Part shown: positions 1 through 7,664 of the stretch, in pieces
Position numbering within the stretch: the first letter of the stretch is position 1
Layout: every line of letters starts with the position of its first letter
Notes under the pieces: model-generated
Told to the model about the DNA's origin: nothing
Database searches by the model: none
What the model saw: the letters and a program-made list of their open reading frames with translations, nothing else
NCBI GenBank assembly: GCA_017652545.1
Contig: JAGCAV010000325.1
Coordinates: 1 to 13,031 of the forward strand
Direction of reading: 5' to 3'
DNA length: 13,031 nucleotides
DNA from: Lachnospiraceae bacterium
GTDB lineage: Bacteria; Bacillota_A; Clostridia; Lachnospirales; Lachnospiraceae
Made by a program: the position numbers and the translations under genes

Positions 1-2291
1 ACGTACCTGGCGGAGAAACCGCCGACACGGACGATCAGGTTGCTGTATTTCTCCGGTTCCCGCCTGGCATTCTCCAGGTCCTCTCTTCCAAGCACGTTGA
101 TCATGGCCTGCGTCCCGCCTCTGCCGAAGTAGGATTCCATCAGAGGGTAGATCACCGTCTTCCGCTGTCCGTTGAAAGTTTCCTTTGAAAACTTCATGTT
201 CTGGACTACACCGAAATGAATATCTCCCCTGGCTTTGAGCAGGGAATTGATAAAAGCGGTCACCCCGTTCCTGTCCATGCCGGCAGTAGGATTGTTCGCG
301 TTTGTCAGGGAAACGCCGGCTTTCCTTCCATCCGGCGTGGCACCCGTCTGAAGACCGTATGTCGTATTGTCCCGGTTGTTGATATTGACCATTCCGAAGC
401 AGTCCAGGCCGTAGTATTTTCCGGAGATCGCCAGCATTTTGAAGCACACCATCTCATGAACAGCCTTCATCAGGTCGTCAACTCCATCCAGGTCATTTCC
501 GAATTTGTCCGCGTTAAGCATCATTGCCTGCTCTTCGGCATAACCTTCAAAGTTCGCCTTCAGCGCTTCCATCATCCGCCCGGCTGTCATGACGCGGTCC
601 TCAAATACCAGCTTTTTGATCGCATATAAAGAGTCGGAGCAGGTTACGATCCCGTAAATCTCGTCACTGCCGCCGCATTTCACGCATCCGCCCGCAATCA
701 CGCCCTTGCCGGCATCCATGCAGCCGTCGTAAAGAACATTATGCAGATTGAGCGCCATATCCTGCGCGATAATCTCATATCCCCTTGAATGGTTCCTTGC
801 ACTTATGTCAGTCAGATACTCCACATTCCTGCAGAATGTATCCCACAGCTCGTCAAAATCCGCATAATCCGTCAGACCGGTCTCGTTTGGTGTCAGACGG
901 TAGGTATCGGTGGAATCATAGCCGCCGTTGATGGTTCCCCAGAGCACATTCGCCATGTTCAGCACTGAATTCGGACTTACGATGATCCTGTGGTCTATGG
1001 TAAATTCCCCGCAGCCGAGGGGCATCCAGCCAAGAGCTTCCTCATAGCTGATCCCGAACACGTTCATCACACCGGGAATCACGTTTTCATCCTGATAGAG
1101 CAGCGGATATGTACAGCCTTCGCCGATCATGTCCATCGCCTTATCGTACAGACGCCGGTCCATGCCATGATGCATGCGAAGTGTCAGCTGAGGCACAATA
1201 TCCCTGACGCGCCTGGATGTTTCCATGATCACAAGCGCCAGTTCGTCAGCTTCCTTCGGGTACTTCCTGCCGAGACCGCCGATGATCACCCGGTCGTCCG
1301 TCACCTGTTCCTTTACGATCATCAGGCGCCACATACCGGTGAGAAGCCGTATCGCCTCCTCCTCGTCAAGGATTCCTTCTTCCATATCCTTTTTATAGAA
1401 AGGCGCAAGATAGTCATCCATGCGGCCCCACTCCCTGGCGCCGTCTATCATGTTATAAATAATGACGAGCTGGATCGCCTCCCGGAAGGTCCCGGGGCGG
1501 TCAGTCATCAGCTTGCGGCAGATCCGCTCCATCTCCTTCAGATCTGCAAGCCTGCCGGTATCCTCCTCCTGCTTTGCAAGCTCATGCGCCTGATCCGCGT
1601 ACCATCCCAGGGTTTTGATGATGGTCGAGAGCGCCATCCGGATGCCCTCATAGAAATTCGGGTCATGATCCGGATGCTGAGCCTGCTTGATCCCTGCCAG
1701 CGAGATCAGGCCTGTAAGGCCATTTTCAAGCAGTTTATGGTAGTCCAGGAAAATACCGGCTACCCGCTGAAGAGCTGCCGCAGCATGAGGAAATCCCGCC
1801 AGGTCCAGCACGAAACCGTCCGTCACGCCTCCGGTGACCAGATAGACCTTATCTACCGGATCCATTTCAGCCAGGAAACGTTTTGTTGACGTTTTGTCTG
1901 TCCAGTATTCCCGAAGGCTCCGAAGGCGCTCTCTCTTTCCGTCCGGAATGCTTTCATCCGCGATTTTCTGATCAAACCAGCCGAAGTTCATGGCAAAGCC
2001 CCATTCACTGTTGATGTACTGGGCATTCATGCCCAGCGGAAAGATATCCTCCCTTCCGCAGAAAAGATCATTCTTTGCAATACCCAGCATGATCTGCGGG
2101 AACTGGGCATCAAGGCACTTTGCTTCGCGGATGGCCGGATGATCATCCTTGCAGGTTCTATACAGTTCCGTAAAAGCCTCCATATGGTCCAGCAGTTCGT
2201 CAAAACCAAGTCTTGGCTCGTTGTTATAGATCGTTTCGTATCCTTCGTAGGATTCCCTTTCACGGATCTTGTACGCTTCCTTCCAGTACAT
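1..2291 (-). CDS. Glycyl radical enzyme (pyruvate formate-lyase superfamily), 3' end cut by window edge
   Basis: A single open frame of 763 complete codons runs off the left edge. Seen: a C-terminal glycyl radical motif RVGGFSARY with the radical Gly at about residue 758, preceded by GGTQAMINVL and PEKYSNLIVR, which are typical of the family's glycine-radical domain. The thiyl-radical Cys is at about residue 427 in the loop PLGCGEFTIDH, with the adjacent Glu expected of dehydratase/lyase-type members rather than the Cys-Cys pair of true pyruvate formate-lyase. Family members are about 780-850 aa, so only a few tens of residues should be missing. The start ATG at 2291 has GGAGG six bases upstream. 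Known of the family: oxygen-sensitive cytoplasmic enzymes that abstract H from the substrate and need a radical-SAM activase, which would have to lie outside the window. It is divergent from a LacI regulator. The substrate is unknown; GCGE differs from the GCVE of the characterised diol, choline, hydroxyproline and isethionate enzymes as I remember them. Confidence 0.95.
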   Translation of the reverse strand, partial: MYWKEAYKIRERESYEGYETIYNNEPRLGFDELLDHMEAFTELYRTCKDDHPAIREAKCLDAQFPQIMLGIAKNDLFCGREDIFPLGMNAQYINSEWGFAMNFGWFDQKIADESIPDGKRERLRSLREYWTDKTSTKRFLAEMDPVDKVYLVTGGVTDGFVLDLAGFPHAAAALQRVAGIFLDYHKLLENGLTGLISLAGIKQAQHPDHDPNFYEGIRMALSTIIKTLGWYADQAHELAKQEEDTGRLADLKEMERICRKLMTDRPGTFREAIQLVIIYNMIDGAREWGRMDDYLAPFYKKDMEEGILDEEEAIRLLTGMWRLMIVKEQVTDDRVIIGGLGRKYPKEADELALVIMETSRRVRDIVPQLTLRMHHGMDRRLYDKAMDMIGEGCTYPLLYQDENVIPGVMNVFGISYEEALGWMPLGCGEFTIDHRIIVSPNSVLNMANVLWGTINGGYDSTDTYRLTPNETGLTDYADFDELWDTFCRNVEYLTDISARNHSRGYEIIAQDMALNLHNVLYDGCMDAGKGVIAGGCVKCGGSDEIYGIVTCSDSLYAIKKLVFEDRVMTAGRMMEALKANFEGYAEEQAMMLNADKFGNDLDGVDDLMKAVHEMVCFKMLAISGKYYGLDCFGMVNINNRDNTTYGLQTGATPDGRKAGVSLTNANNPTAGMDRNGVTAFINSLLKARGDIHFGVVQNMKFSKETFNGQRKTVIYPLMESYFGRGGTQAMINVLGREDLENARREPEKYSNLIVRVGGFSARY

Positions 2292-2359
2292 GTTCAACCT
2301 CCATGCTGCTTTGTCTGTCTGTGTTCCTGTTATTTCTGTTAAATATCACTATATTCTGA

Positions 2360-2389
2360 ATTTTAATCGTTTAACATCCACAGTTTCAA
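2360..2389 (-). promoter_or_regulatory. Promoter of the glycyl radical enzyme gene, with overlapping LacI-type operator
   Basis: Read on the minus strand, TTGAAA (2384-2389) and TAAAAT (2360-2365) are separated by 18 bases, about 70 bases before the start codon. The spacer and -10 contain TTAATCGTTTAA on the plus strand (2363-2374), a CG-centred near-palindrome with four of five arm positions matching, the shape of LacI-family operators. Binding there would block polymerase. A second possible -10, GATAAT (2391-2396) with TTTACA upstream at 15-base spacing, is less well spaced. Promoter and operator are predictions only. Confidence 0.5.
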
Positions 2390-2478
2390 AATTATCATAC
2401 ATCCTTTGCTATGTAAAGTGCTTAAATCGAACAAAAATCAGGCTGTTTCATTGTGTATTTTTCCCATATCAGATAAGC

Positions 2479-2507
2479 TTGACAGAACATCGTGTATCAA
2501 CTATGTT
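2479..2507 (+). promoter_or_regulatory. Promoter of the lacI-type gene
   Basis: TTGACA (2479-2484) is a perfect -35 box, followed after 17 bases by TATGTT (2502-2507, four of six to consensus). Transcription would begin near 2514. This rules out the in-frame ATG at 2492 as the start of the regulator and supports the one at 2579. Confidence 0.6.
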
Positions 2508-2578
2508 TTAGCTGTCCGGAGCATCCTCAACTGACTGCTTTACAGGTCAACGGCATTCTCAGCAAGGAGCATGTTCTC

Positions 2579-3544
2579 ATGCGAAAACCAACACTCAAAG
2601 ACGTCGCCAGACTGGCAGGCGTTTCAACCGCTACCGTGTCTTATGCGGTTAACAAAACGCGGAGCGTATCCCCCCGGTCCAGGGAAAAAATCGAAGCAGC
2701 CATCCGGCAGCTCGGTTATCAGCCGAATCTGGCTGCGCGCAGTTTCAAAAGCGGAAAAAGAAATACGATCGGGTTTATTGTTCCTGATATCGCAAATCTG
2801 TATTTTTCAGTGATCATTGAGGAAATCGAGGCGGTCCTTGCCTCAAAAGACATGAATCTGATCGTTGCAAATACAAAAGAAGATCCCGAACGGGAGCTGA
2901 AACAGGTCGGTGCCCTCTCAAACGGTCTTGTGGACGGCCTGATCATTGCTCCTGCAGGGGATCAATATGATGTGCTTGCCCAGCTGCTGCCTGACCGTTT
3001 CCCGGTGGTCCTGATCGATCGCAGCATTCCCGGCTGTGGTCTGGATCAGGTTCTCATTGAAAGTCAGGCTGCCATGCAGAAAGGGGTATCCCATCTTGTG
3101 GATGAAGGACACCGCCGGATTGGTTTTATCGCAGACCAGGCTCACATTCATACCGCACAGCAGCGCGTAAAGGAATTTGAAAAATCCTGTATCAGCAGCG
3201 GCATCTCTCCGGATCCCGCCCTGATCAGACATATCACTGCTGAAGATTCAAGCGTCCGGCGTCATACGCTGGATCTGATCGAAAACGGCTGTACGGCCAT
3301 CGTCGCCGGCAACAACATGATTACGGCTGAGCTGGTCAGCTTTGCCCTGAACCAGCATTATGAGGGAAACACGCCCCTGCAGATCCTGGGCTATCACTGC
3401 GGTGAGTGGTACGCCTGGCTGCCCTTTCTGAAGATGATCAGCGTCCCGGCACGGGAAATGGGCCGCCTTGCGGCAAACAGGCTGCTCAAACGCATGACAG
3501 ATCCCGATCTGCCCGCCCAGAAAAACTTTCTGTCCTGCAGATGA
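2579..3544 (+). CDS. LacI-family transcriptional repressor (C-terminus probably frameshifted)
   Basis: The product is 321 aa. The N-terminal helix-turn-helix has the family pattern TLKDVARLAGVSTATVSYAVN (residues 5-25), followed by a hinge helix NLAARSFKSGK (50-60) and a periplasmic-binding-like sensor domain starting at TIGFIVPDIAN (62 on). Start at 2579 was chosen because AAGGAG lies nine bases upstream and the frame then begins with MRKPTLKDVA as in relatives; the in-frame ATG at 2492 precedes the likely transcription start. Phe56 stands where most relatives have the Leu that wedges into the central CpG of the operator. The family's last strand, ending in a form like xxLIxRGT, is missing: the frame stops at LSCR, while the neighbouring frame reads MKMIRGTA just after. 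It is divergent from the glycyl radical enzyme, which it probably represses; the inducer is unknown. Confidence 0.93.
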   Translation: MRKPTLKDVARLAGVSTATVSYAVNKTRSVSPRSREKIEAAIRQLGYQPNLAARSFKSGKRNTIGFIVPDIANLYFSVIIEEIEAVLASKDMNLIVANTKEDPERELKQVGALSNGLVDGLIIAPAGDQYDVLAQLLPDRFPVVLIDRSIPGCGLDQVLIESQAAMQKGVSHLVDEGHRRIGFIADQAHIHTAQQRVKEFEKSCISSGISPDPALIRHITAEDSSVRRHTLDLIENGCTAIVAGNNMITAELVSFALNQHYEGNTPLQILGYHCGEWYAWLPFLKMISVPAREMGRLAANRLLKRMTDPDLPAQKNFLSCR

Positions 3545-3551
3545 AAATGAT

Positions 3552-3590
3552 CAGGGGGACGGCGGTTCAAAATGAATCGCCGTCCCCCTG
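3552..3590. terminator. Bidirectional terminator hairpin between lacI and the ABC ATPase gene
   Basis: CAGGGGGACGGCG (3552-3564) pairs perfectly with 3578-3590, and the stem continues through a G-T wobble and four more pairs to an AAA loop (3570-3572), about 18 pairs in all. It lies between two convergent genes. The tails are only moderately U-rich on either strand (TCTCCTTCTG on plus, ATCATTTTC on minus), so efficiency is uncertain. Confidence 0.75.
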
Positions 3591-3605
3591 TCTCCTTCTG
3601 TAATA

Positions 3606-4700
3606 TCAGAGAATATACACGCCATTCGTATCAAAGTTCAGGTATGCCTTCTCTCCTGTTTCATAGATCTTCTTCCCCACCGGATTGTAGTCGGTGATCT
3701 GCACGGTATAGCCGTCTACCTCCACCTGATAATACTGATAGGATCCCATGAAGGTGGACAATGTGACTGTGCAGGGCAGCTGACCCTGTTCGGAAAGCGT
3801 CACAGCCTCCGGGCGAAGGACAAGTGCCGCTTTGTCTCCTGTTTTGAGACCGGCGTAGTTGTTGACCGTCATCTTCTCTCCGCCGACCAGGATCACGGCC
3901 TTTCCTTCCTTCTCTCCTTCCGGCCGGATCGTTTCAAGGATCTGCGCGTCCAGGAAATTGGCTTCCCCGATGAAATCGGCGACAAACCTGGAATTCGGAT
4001 GATAATAGATCTCCCGGGGTGTTCCGATCTGTTCGACTTTCCCCTTGCTCATGATAATGATCTTGTCCGAAATGCTCATGGCTTCGGACTGATCATGCGT
4101 AACATAAACAGCCGTGATACCGACCTTCTGCTGGATCTTGCGGATCTCCGTACGCATGGTCACGCGAAGCTTGGCGTCCAGATTGGACAGCGGTTCATCA
4201 AAAAGCAGTACACCCGGCTCAAGCACCAGTGCCCTGGCAAGCGCCACACGCTGCTGCTGGCCGCCGGAAAGCTGGTTTGTCATGCGCTCTTCCATCCCTT
4301 CCAGCTCCACCAGCTTCAGAATGCCGGTCACTTTCTCCCGGATCTGATCCTTCGGAAGCTTGCGGATCTTCAGGCCGTAGGCAACGTTGTCAAACACATT
4401 GTAGTGCGGAAGCAGCGCGTAACTCTGGAACACCATGGCCGTGTCGCGCTTGTTGGGCGTCAGTTCATTGATGGGTTCCCCGCCAAGATAGATCTCTCCC
4501 TCGTCCGGGCTTTCAAATCCGGCGATCATCCTCAGGGTAGTCGTTTTGCCGCAGCCGGAGGGTCCCAGCAGCGTCACAAAGGTTCCGGGTTCAATCTCCA
4601 GGGATGTGTCCTGAACGGCATAGAATTCTTTCTTTGTCTTTGGATCCTGGTATATTTTGGAAATATGTTCGAGGCGTACACCTTTCTTCTCTTTTGCCAT
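3606..4700 (-). CDS. ABC importer ATP-binding protein (FbpC/AfuC/PotA-like)
   Basis: The product is 364 aa and hydrolyses ATP to drive import through the permease encoded just upstream. Seen in order: Walker A GPSGCGKTT near residue 49, Q-loop VFQSYALLPH, signature LSGGQQQR, Walker B VLLFDEPLSNLD, H-loop YVTHD, then a C-terminal TOBE-like regulatory domain (about 240-364) containing LVLRPEAVTL. The length is typical for ferric, spermidine or sugar-phosphate type importers, where the TOBE domain may bind ligand or regulator. The start at 4700 (MAKEKKG) has AGGAG eight bases upstream; an ATG six codons earlier overlaps that site and is less likely. It is the last gene of the binding protein-permease-ATPase unit, 40 bases after the permease stop. 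The substrate class cannot be read from this subunit. Confidence 0.96.
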   Translation of the reverse strand: MAKEKKGVRLEHISKIYQDPKTKKEFYAVQDTSLEIEPGTFVTLLGPSGCGKTTTLRMIAGFESPDEGEIYLGGEPINELTPNKRDTAMVFQSYALLPHYNVFDNVAYGLKIRKLPKDQIREKVTGILKLVELEGMEERMTNQLSGGQQQRVALARALVLEPGVLLFDEPLSNLDAKLRVTMRTEIRKIQQKVGITAVYVTHDQSEAMSISDKIIIMSKGKVEQIGTPREIYYHPNSRFVADFIGEANFLDAQILETIRPEGEKEGKAVILVGGEKMTVNNYAGLKTGDKAALVLRPEAVTLSEQGQLPCTVTLSTFMGSYQYYQVEVDGYTVQITDYNPVGKKIYETGEKAYLNFDTNGVYIL

Positions 4701-4740
4701 AACAAAATCTCCTCTCATCTGATCGTTCTTAAGAAAACGC

Positions 4741-6447
4741 TTACTCTTCCTTCAGCTTCCGGCTGGTGCCGAACACTTTGATCAGCCAGTTCATGATCAG
4801 TACGATACCGTACGTAATGGCGATCAGGACCGTGGCATATGCGCAGGCAACGCCGTAATTGCCCTTCTCGGCCTGCTCATTGATCTGCGTGGTGATCAGC
4901 AGGTACTGCGGCGTCACCAGCAGGATCACGGCGGAGATGGCGGTGATGCTGCGCACGAAGGCGGTCACCAGACCGCTGAAGAAAGAGTCCTTGATCAGCG
5001 GAAGTGTCACGCTGGTAAATACCTTTACGGAATTCGCTCCCATGTCATAAGCGGATTCCTCTATGGATTTATCGATCTGCCGCAAGGCTGATATACCGCT
5101 CCGGGTACCCGTCGGCAGACTTCGGACAACAAACACAATGATCAGAATGAGACCGGTGCCATACAGGGCCTGCATAAACCCGGTCCGGAAAATGCCGTTG
5201 GCATAACCGCGGATGTATCCGATACCAAGAACCGTTCCGGGAACAGCCATCGCCAGCATGGAGACAAATTCGATAAACGCTTTTGTTTTAAACCTGCGCT
5301 TTACGACCAGATAGGCGATGACCATGGACAGGAACGCTGTGATCACAGCAGCGATCAGAGAGAGAACGATCGAATCCCGGAAAGCTTTCAGACCGCTGGT
5401 CTTCATCATGTACTGGAACCATTTCAGGCTGAAGGAATAATCCCTGCCCCACAGTTTGAAGAGGGCCCCGATCGGCACCATGATATACATCAGGATCACG
5501 AATACCGCTACCAGACAGCAGAAAACGCTCAGCGGTATGGTAACGCTCTTATCCTCGATCAGCATGCGTACCCGCGATGCCTTGCCTGTGAGTGTCGCCG
5601 CCGTCTTGCTTTCCAGATAGTATTTCTGGATCAGGAACAGGATGACAGTCAGCGACAGCAGGACCACGGACATGGCAGCCGCACCGGTCGAGTCATAGGC
5701 ACCGGTCACCTGCAGGTAGATGGTGGTTGCGAGCGTGTCGTAGGAACCGCCGATCATCATCGGGTTGGCAAAGTCGGCTACCGACTCAATGAATGTGACC
5801 AGGAAAGCATTGCCCAGGCCCGGAAGCAGCAGCGGCAGCGTCACGCTGGTAAACACTTTCCAGCGGGTCGCTCCCATATCCCGTGTGGCTTCCTCAAGGG
5901 ACGGATCAATGTTCTTGAGCAGACCTTTCAGCATCAGGTAGCATACCGGGAAGAACGTCAGGGTCTGTACAATAAAGATGCCCTTCAGGCCATAGACATC
6001 CGCTTTGCGAATGCCAAGAAGCGTCTTGGTGATCAGTCCGCTCCGCCCGAACAGCATGATCATGGAAAGAGAGAGCACAAACGGCGGAGAGACCACGGGA
6101 AGCATGGAGACCACTCCGAACAGCTTCTCCAGGAATTTTGTCCGGACTTTCACGTACACCTCCACATAGGCGAACAGCAGCCCGATGATGGTGGAAGCCA
6201 GTCCTACCAGAAAGCCCAGGACCAGGGTATTTGAAAAAGCCCTGCGGAACCGTTCCAGGCTCAGTACACGCCGGAACACATCCAGCGTGACTTTCCCCTC
6301 TGTGTAAATACTGTCGATCAGCAGCATCAGCAGGGGATACAGAATAAACAGTGCCAGAAATATCAGCAGAATAACGATCATGCCGACCAGGAAGGGATCG
6401 GAAAAGAATTTCTTCCGTTCCAGGCGTGCATTTTGACTTCGATCCAT
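4741..6447 (-). CDS. Fused double-domain ABC permease (FbpB/AfuB/ThiP-like)
   Basis: The product is 568 aa, an inner-membrane protein holding two permease domains in one chain, each with about six hydrophobic helices. Each half carries the EAA loop that docks on the ATPase: EEATRDMGATRWKVFTSVTLP from residue 185 and EESAYDMGANSVKVFTSVTLP from residue 463, nearly the same sequence, as expected of an internal duplication. Such fused permeases are usual in iron(III), thiamine and sugar-phosphate importers of the FbpABC/AfuABC class, whereas most other importers use two separate permeases. The start at 6447 (MDRSQNARLERKKFF) has AGGAGG eight bases upstream; the open frame extending further upstream runs through a hairpin and is not coding. 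It follows the binding-protein gene and precedes the ATPase gene on the same strand. Confidence 0.95.
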   Translation of the reverse strand: MDRSQNARLERKKFFSDPFLVGMIVILLIFLALFILYPLLMLLIDSIYTEGKVTLDVFRRVLSLERFRRAFSNTLVLGFLVGLASTIIGLLFAYVEVYVKVRTKFLEKLFGVVSMLPVVSPPFVLSLSMIMLFGRSGLITKTLLGIRKADVYGLKGIFIVQTLTFFPVCYLMLKGLLKNIDPSLEEATRDMGATRWKVFTSVTLPLLLPGLGNAFLVTFIESVADFANPMMIGGSYDTLATTIYLQVTGAYDSTGAAAMSVVLLSLTVILFLIQKYYLESKTAATLTGKASRVRMLIEDKSVTIPLSVFCCLVAVFVILMYIMVPIGALFKLWGRDYSFSLKWFQYMMKTSGLKAFRDSIVLSLIAAVITAFLSMVIAYLVVKRRFKTKAFIEFVSMLAMAVPGTVLGIGYIRGYANGIFRTGFMQALYGTGLILIIVFVVRSLPTGTRSGISALRQIDKSIEESAYDMGANSVKVFTSVTLPLIKDSFFSGLVTAFVRSITAISAVILLVTPQYLLITTQINEQAEKGNYGVACAYATVLIAITYGIVLIMNWLIKVFGTSRKLKEE

Positions 6448-6497
6448 GGATGAAACCTCCTTTGTTTTTCGATCACATAACCCGCGATCAAAACGAA

Positions 6498-6525
6498 GGG
6501 GCCGGCGCATAGCTGCGCCGGCCCC
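6498..6525 (-). terminator. GC-rich hairpin between binding-protein and permease genes
   Basis: Twelve perfect pairs (6498-6509 with 6514-6525) close a four-base loop. It starts about 55 bases after the binding-protein stop. On the minus strand it is followed by TTCGTTTTGATC, a short imperfect U-rich tail, so it may act as a partial terminator or as a 3' stabiliser that keeps binding-protein mRNA in excess of permease mRNA, a common arrangement in importer operons. Confidence 0.6.
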
Positions 6526-6578
6526 CCTAGTCATCTGCTATGGGATTGCAGCAGACAGGCTGTCCCTCAGATCAGTCA

Positions 6579-7664
6579 TCATTCTGTTTTGAACTTGTCT
6601 TCGTTCGTGCCTTCCAGAGCCGCAAAGAAATCTTCCACATACTGGGCGGTGTTTGCCTTTGCATCCTCAAAATCATAGTCGATGGTGTTGTTCATATCCA
6701 GGCCGAATTCAGCTGCCTCTTCAGGCTGTGTCGCGTTGGAGAGCACCAGGAACTGATAGGAGCCGTTGTCTTTTGCAATATCGACACAGTCGGGAGAAAG
6801 GGCAAATTCGATCCACAGTTTTGCTGCTTCCGGATGTTTGCAGCCCTTGAAGATCGCCGTCGCGCCGACCTCGAAGGATGTGCCGTCTTCCGGAACGATC
6901 AGGCCGATGTTGTCATAGCCCTGCAGGATCTGGTAAATGCCGTCATGCAGGAAGCCGATACCGATCACGCACTCGCCCGGGCCGACCATCTTGGAGGGGC
7001 CGGAACCGGATTTGGTGTACTGGGAAACATTTTTGTCGAGATCGACAAAATACTGCATTGCCTCATCATGGCCTTTCATCTGCACCATGGTGTTGATCAC
7101 AAGCTTCGCGGTTCCCGCGGTGTTCGGGTTGGACAGCATGATCAGTCCTTCATAGTCCGGATTGAGCAGGTCGTCCCAGGTCTTCGGAGCCTCCAGGCCT
7201 TCCGCTTCCAGTTCCTCTGTATTGACCATGAAACCGAGAATGCCCTTGTAGATACCGAACCAGTTGTTATCCGGATCCTTGTAATCGTCAGATATCAGAT
7301 TTACGGCATTCTGGGCATCGTACGGCTCAAGCAGACCGTCAACGACCGCCTCGTTGTAGGGATCGGTCGTACCGCCGAACCACACATCACCGGAAGGATT
7401 GCCGGCTTCTTCCTTGATCTTTGTGTAAACTTCGGAAGTTGAAAGGCGCTGATAATTTGTCTTGATTCCATAAAGTTCCTGGAATTTCGCACACGCTGCG
7501 GAAAGATACTCCTCCTCGCAGGAGCCGTATACGGTCAGTTCCCCTTCTTCCTGGGCAGCCGCAATCAGCTCATCCATGCCTGCATCATCAGCCACTGCCG
7601 GAAGTGTGCTCATCATACCCGCTGCCAGAAGGGCGGCCAGCATCACAGCAAATCTCTTTTTCAT
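6579..7664 (-). CDS. Extracellular solute-binding protein of ABC importer (FbpA/AfuA-like)
   Basis: The product is 361 aa. It captures solute outside the membrane for the permease/ATPase encoded downstream. Seen: an N-terminal signal peptide (MKKRFAVMLAALLAAG...) with a likely signal peptidase I site at PAVA/DDAG after residue 25. Mature features fit the FbpA-like fold: ELTVYGSCEEEYLSA, GDVWFGGTTDPY, GILGFMVNTEEL, TWDDLLNPDYEG and HPEAAKLWIEFALSPD. There is no lipobox Cys, unlike most Gram-positive binding proteins. A His-Asp pair (240-241, in FLHDGIY) and Glu265 (SFEVGA) recall the sugar-contacting residues reported for the hexose-phosphate binder AfuA; this is from memory and not aligned. 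Start: GGAGG seven bases before ATG. It has its own promoter. Ligand could be a sugar phosphate, other organic anion or iron; unresolved. Confidence 0.94.
   Translation of the reverse strand: MKKRFAVMLAALLAAGMMSTLPAVADDAGMDELIAAAQEEGELTVYGSCEEEYLSAACAKFQELYGIKTNYQRLSTSEVYTKIKEEAGNPSGDVWFGGTTDPYNEAVVDGLLEPYDAQNAVNLISDDYKDPDNNWFGIYKGILGFMVNTEELEAEGLEAPKTWDDLLNPDYEGLIMLSNPNTAGTAKLVINTMVQMKGHDEAMQYFVDLDKNVSQYTKSGSGPSKMVGPGECVIGIGFLHDGIYQILQGYDNIGLIVPEDGTSFEVGATAIFKGCKHPEAAKLWIEFALSPDCVDIAKDNGSYQFLVLSNATQPEEAAEFGLDMNNTIDYDFEDAKANTAQYVEDFFAALEGTNEDKFKTE

Noticed and set aside
990..1889. A 299-codon plus-strand open frame opposite the glycyl radical enzyme gene
   Set aside because: It lies wholly within the conserved minus-strand gene, lacks a ribosome binding site and resembles nothing known.
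2492..2578. An upstream in-frame ATG for the LacI-type protein giving 29 extra residues
   Set aside because: It falls within the predicted promoter, before the likely transcription start, and the extra residues precede the family's normal N-terminus.
4719..4738. Short palindrome TTCTTAAGAA between permease and ATPase genes
   Set aside because: A ten-base AT-rich palindrome inside an operon is likely chance; it has no loop for a terminator and no promoter nearby.
6540..7442. A 300-codon plus-strand open frame opposite the binding-protein gene
   Set aside because: Antisense shadow of the binding-protein gene, which has signal peptide, promoter and ribosome binding site.
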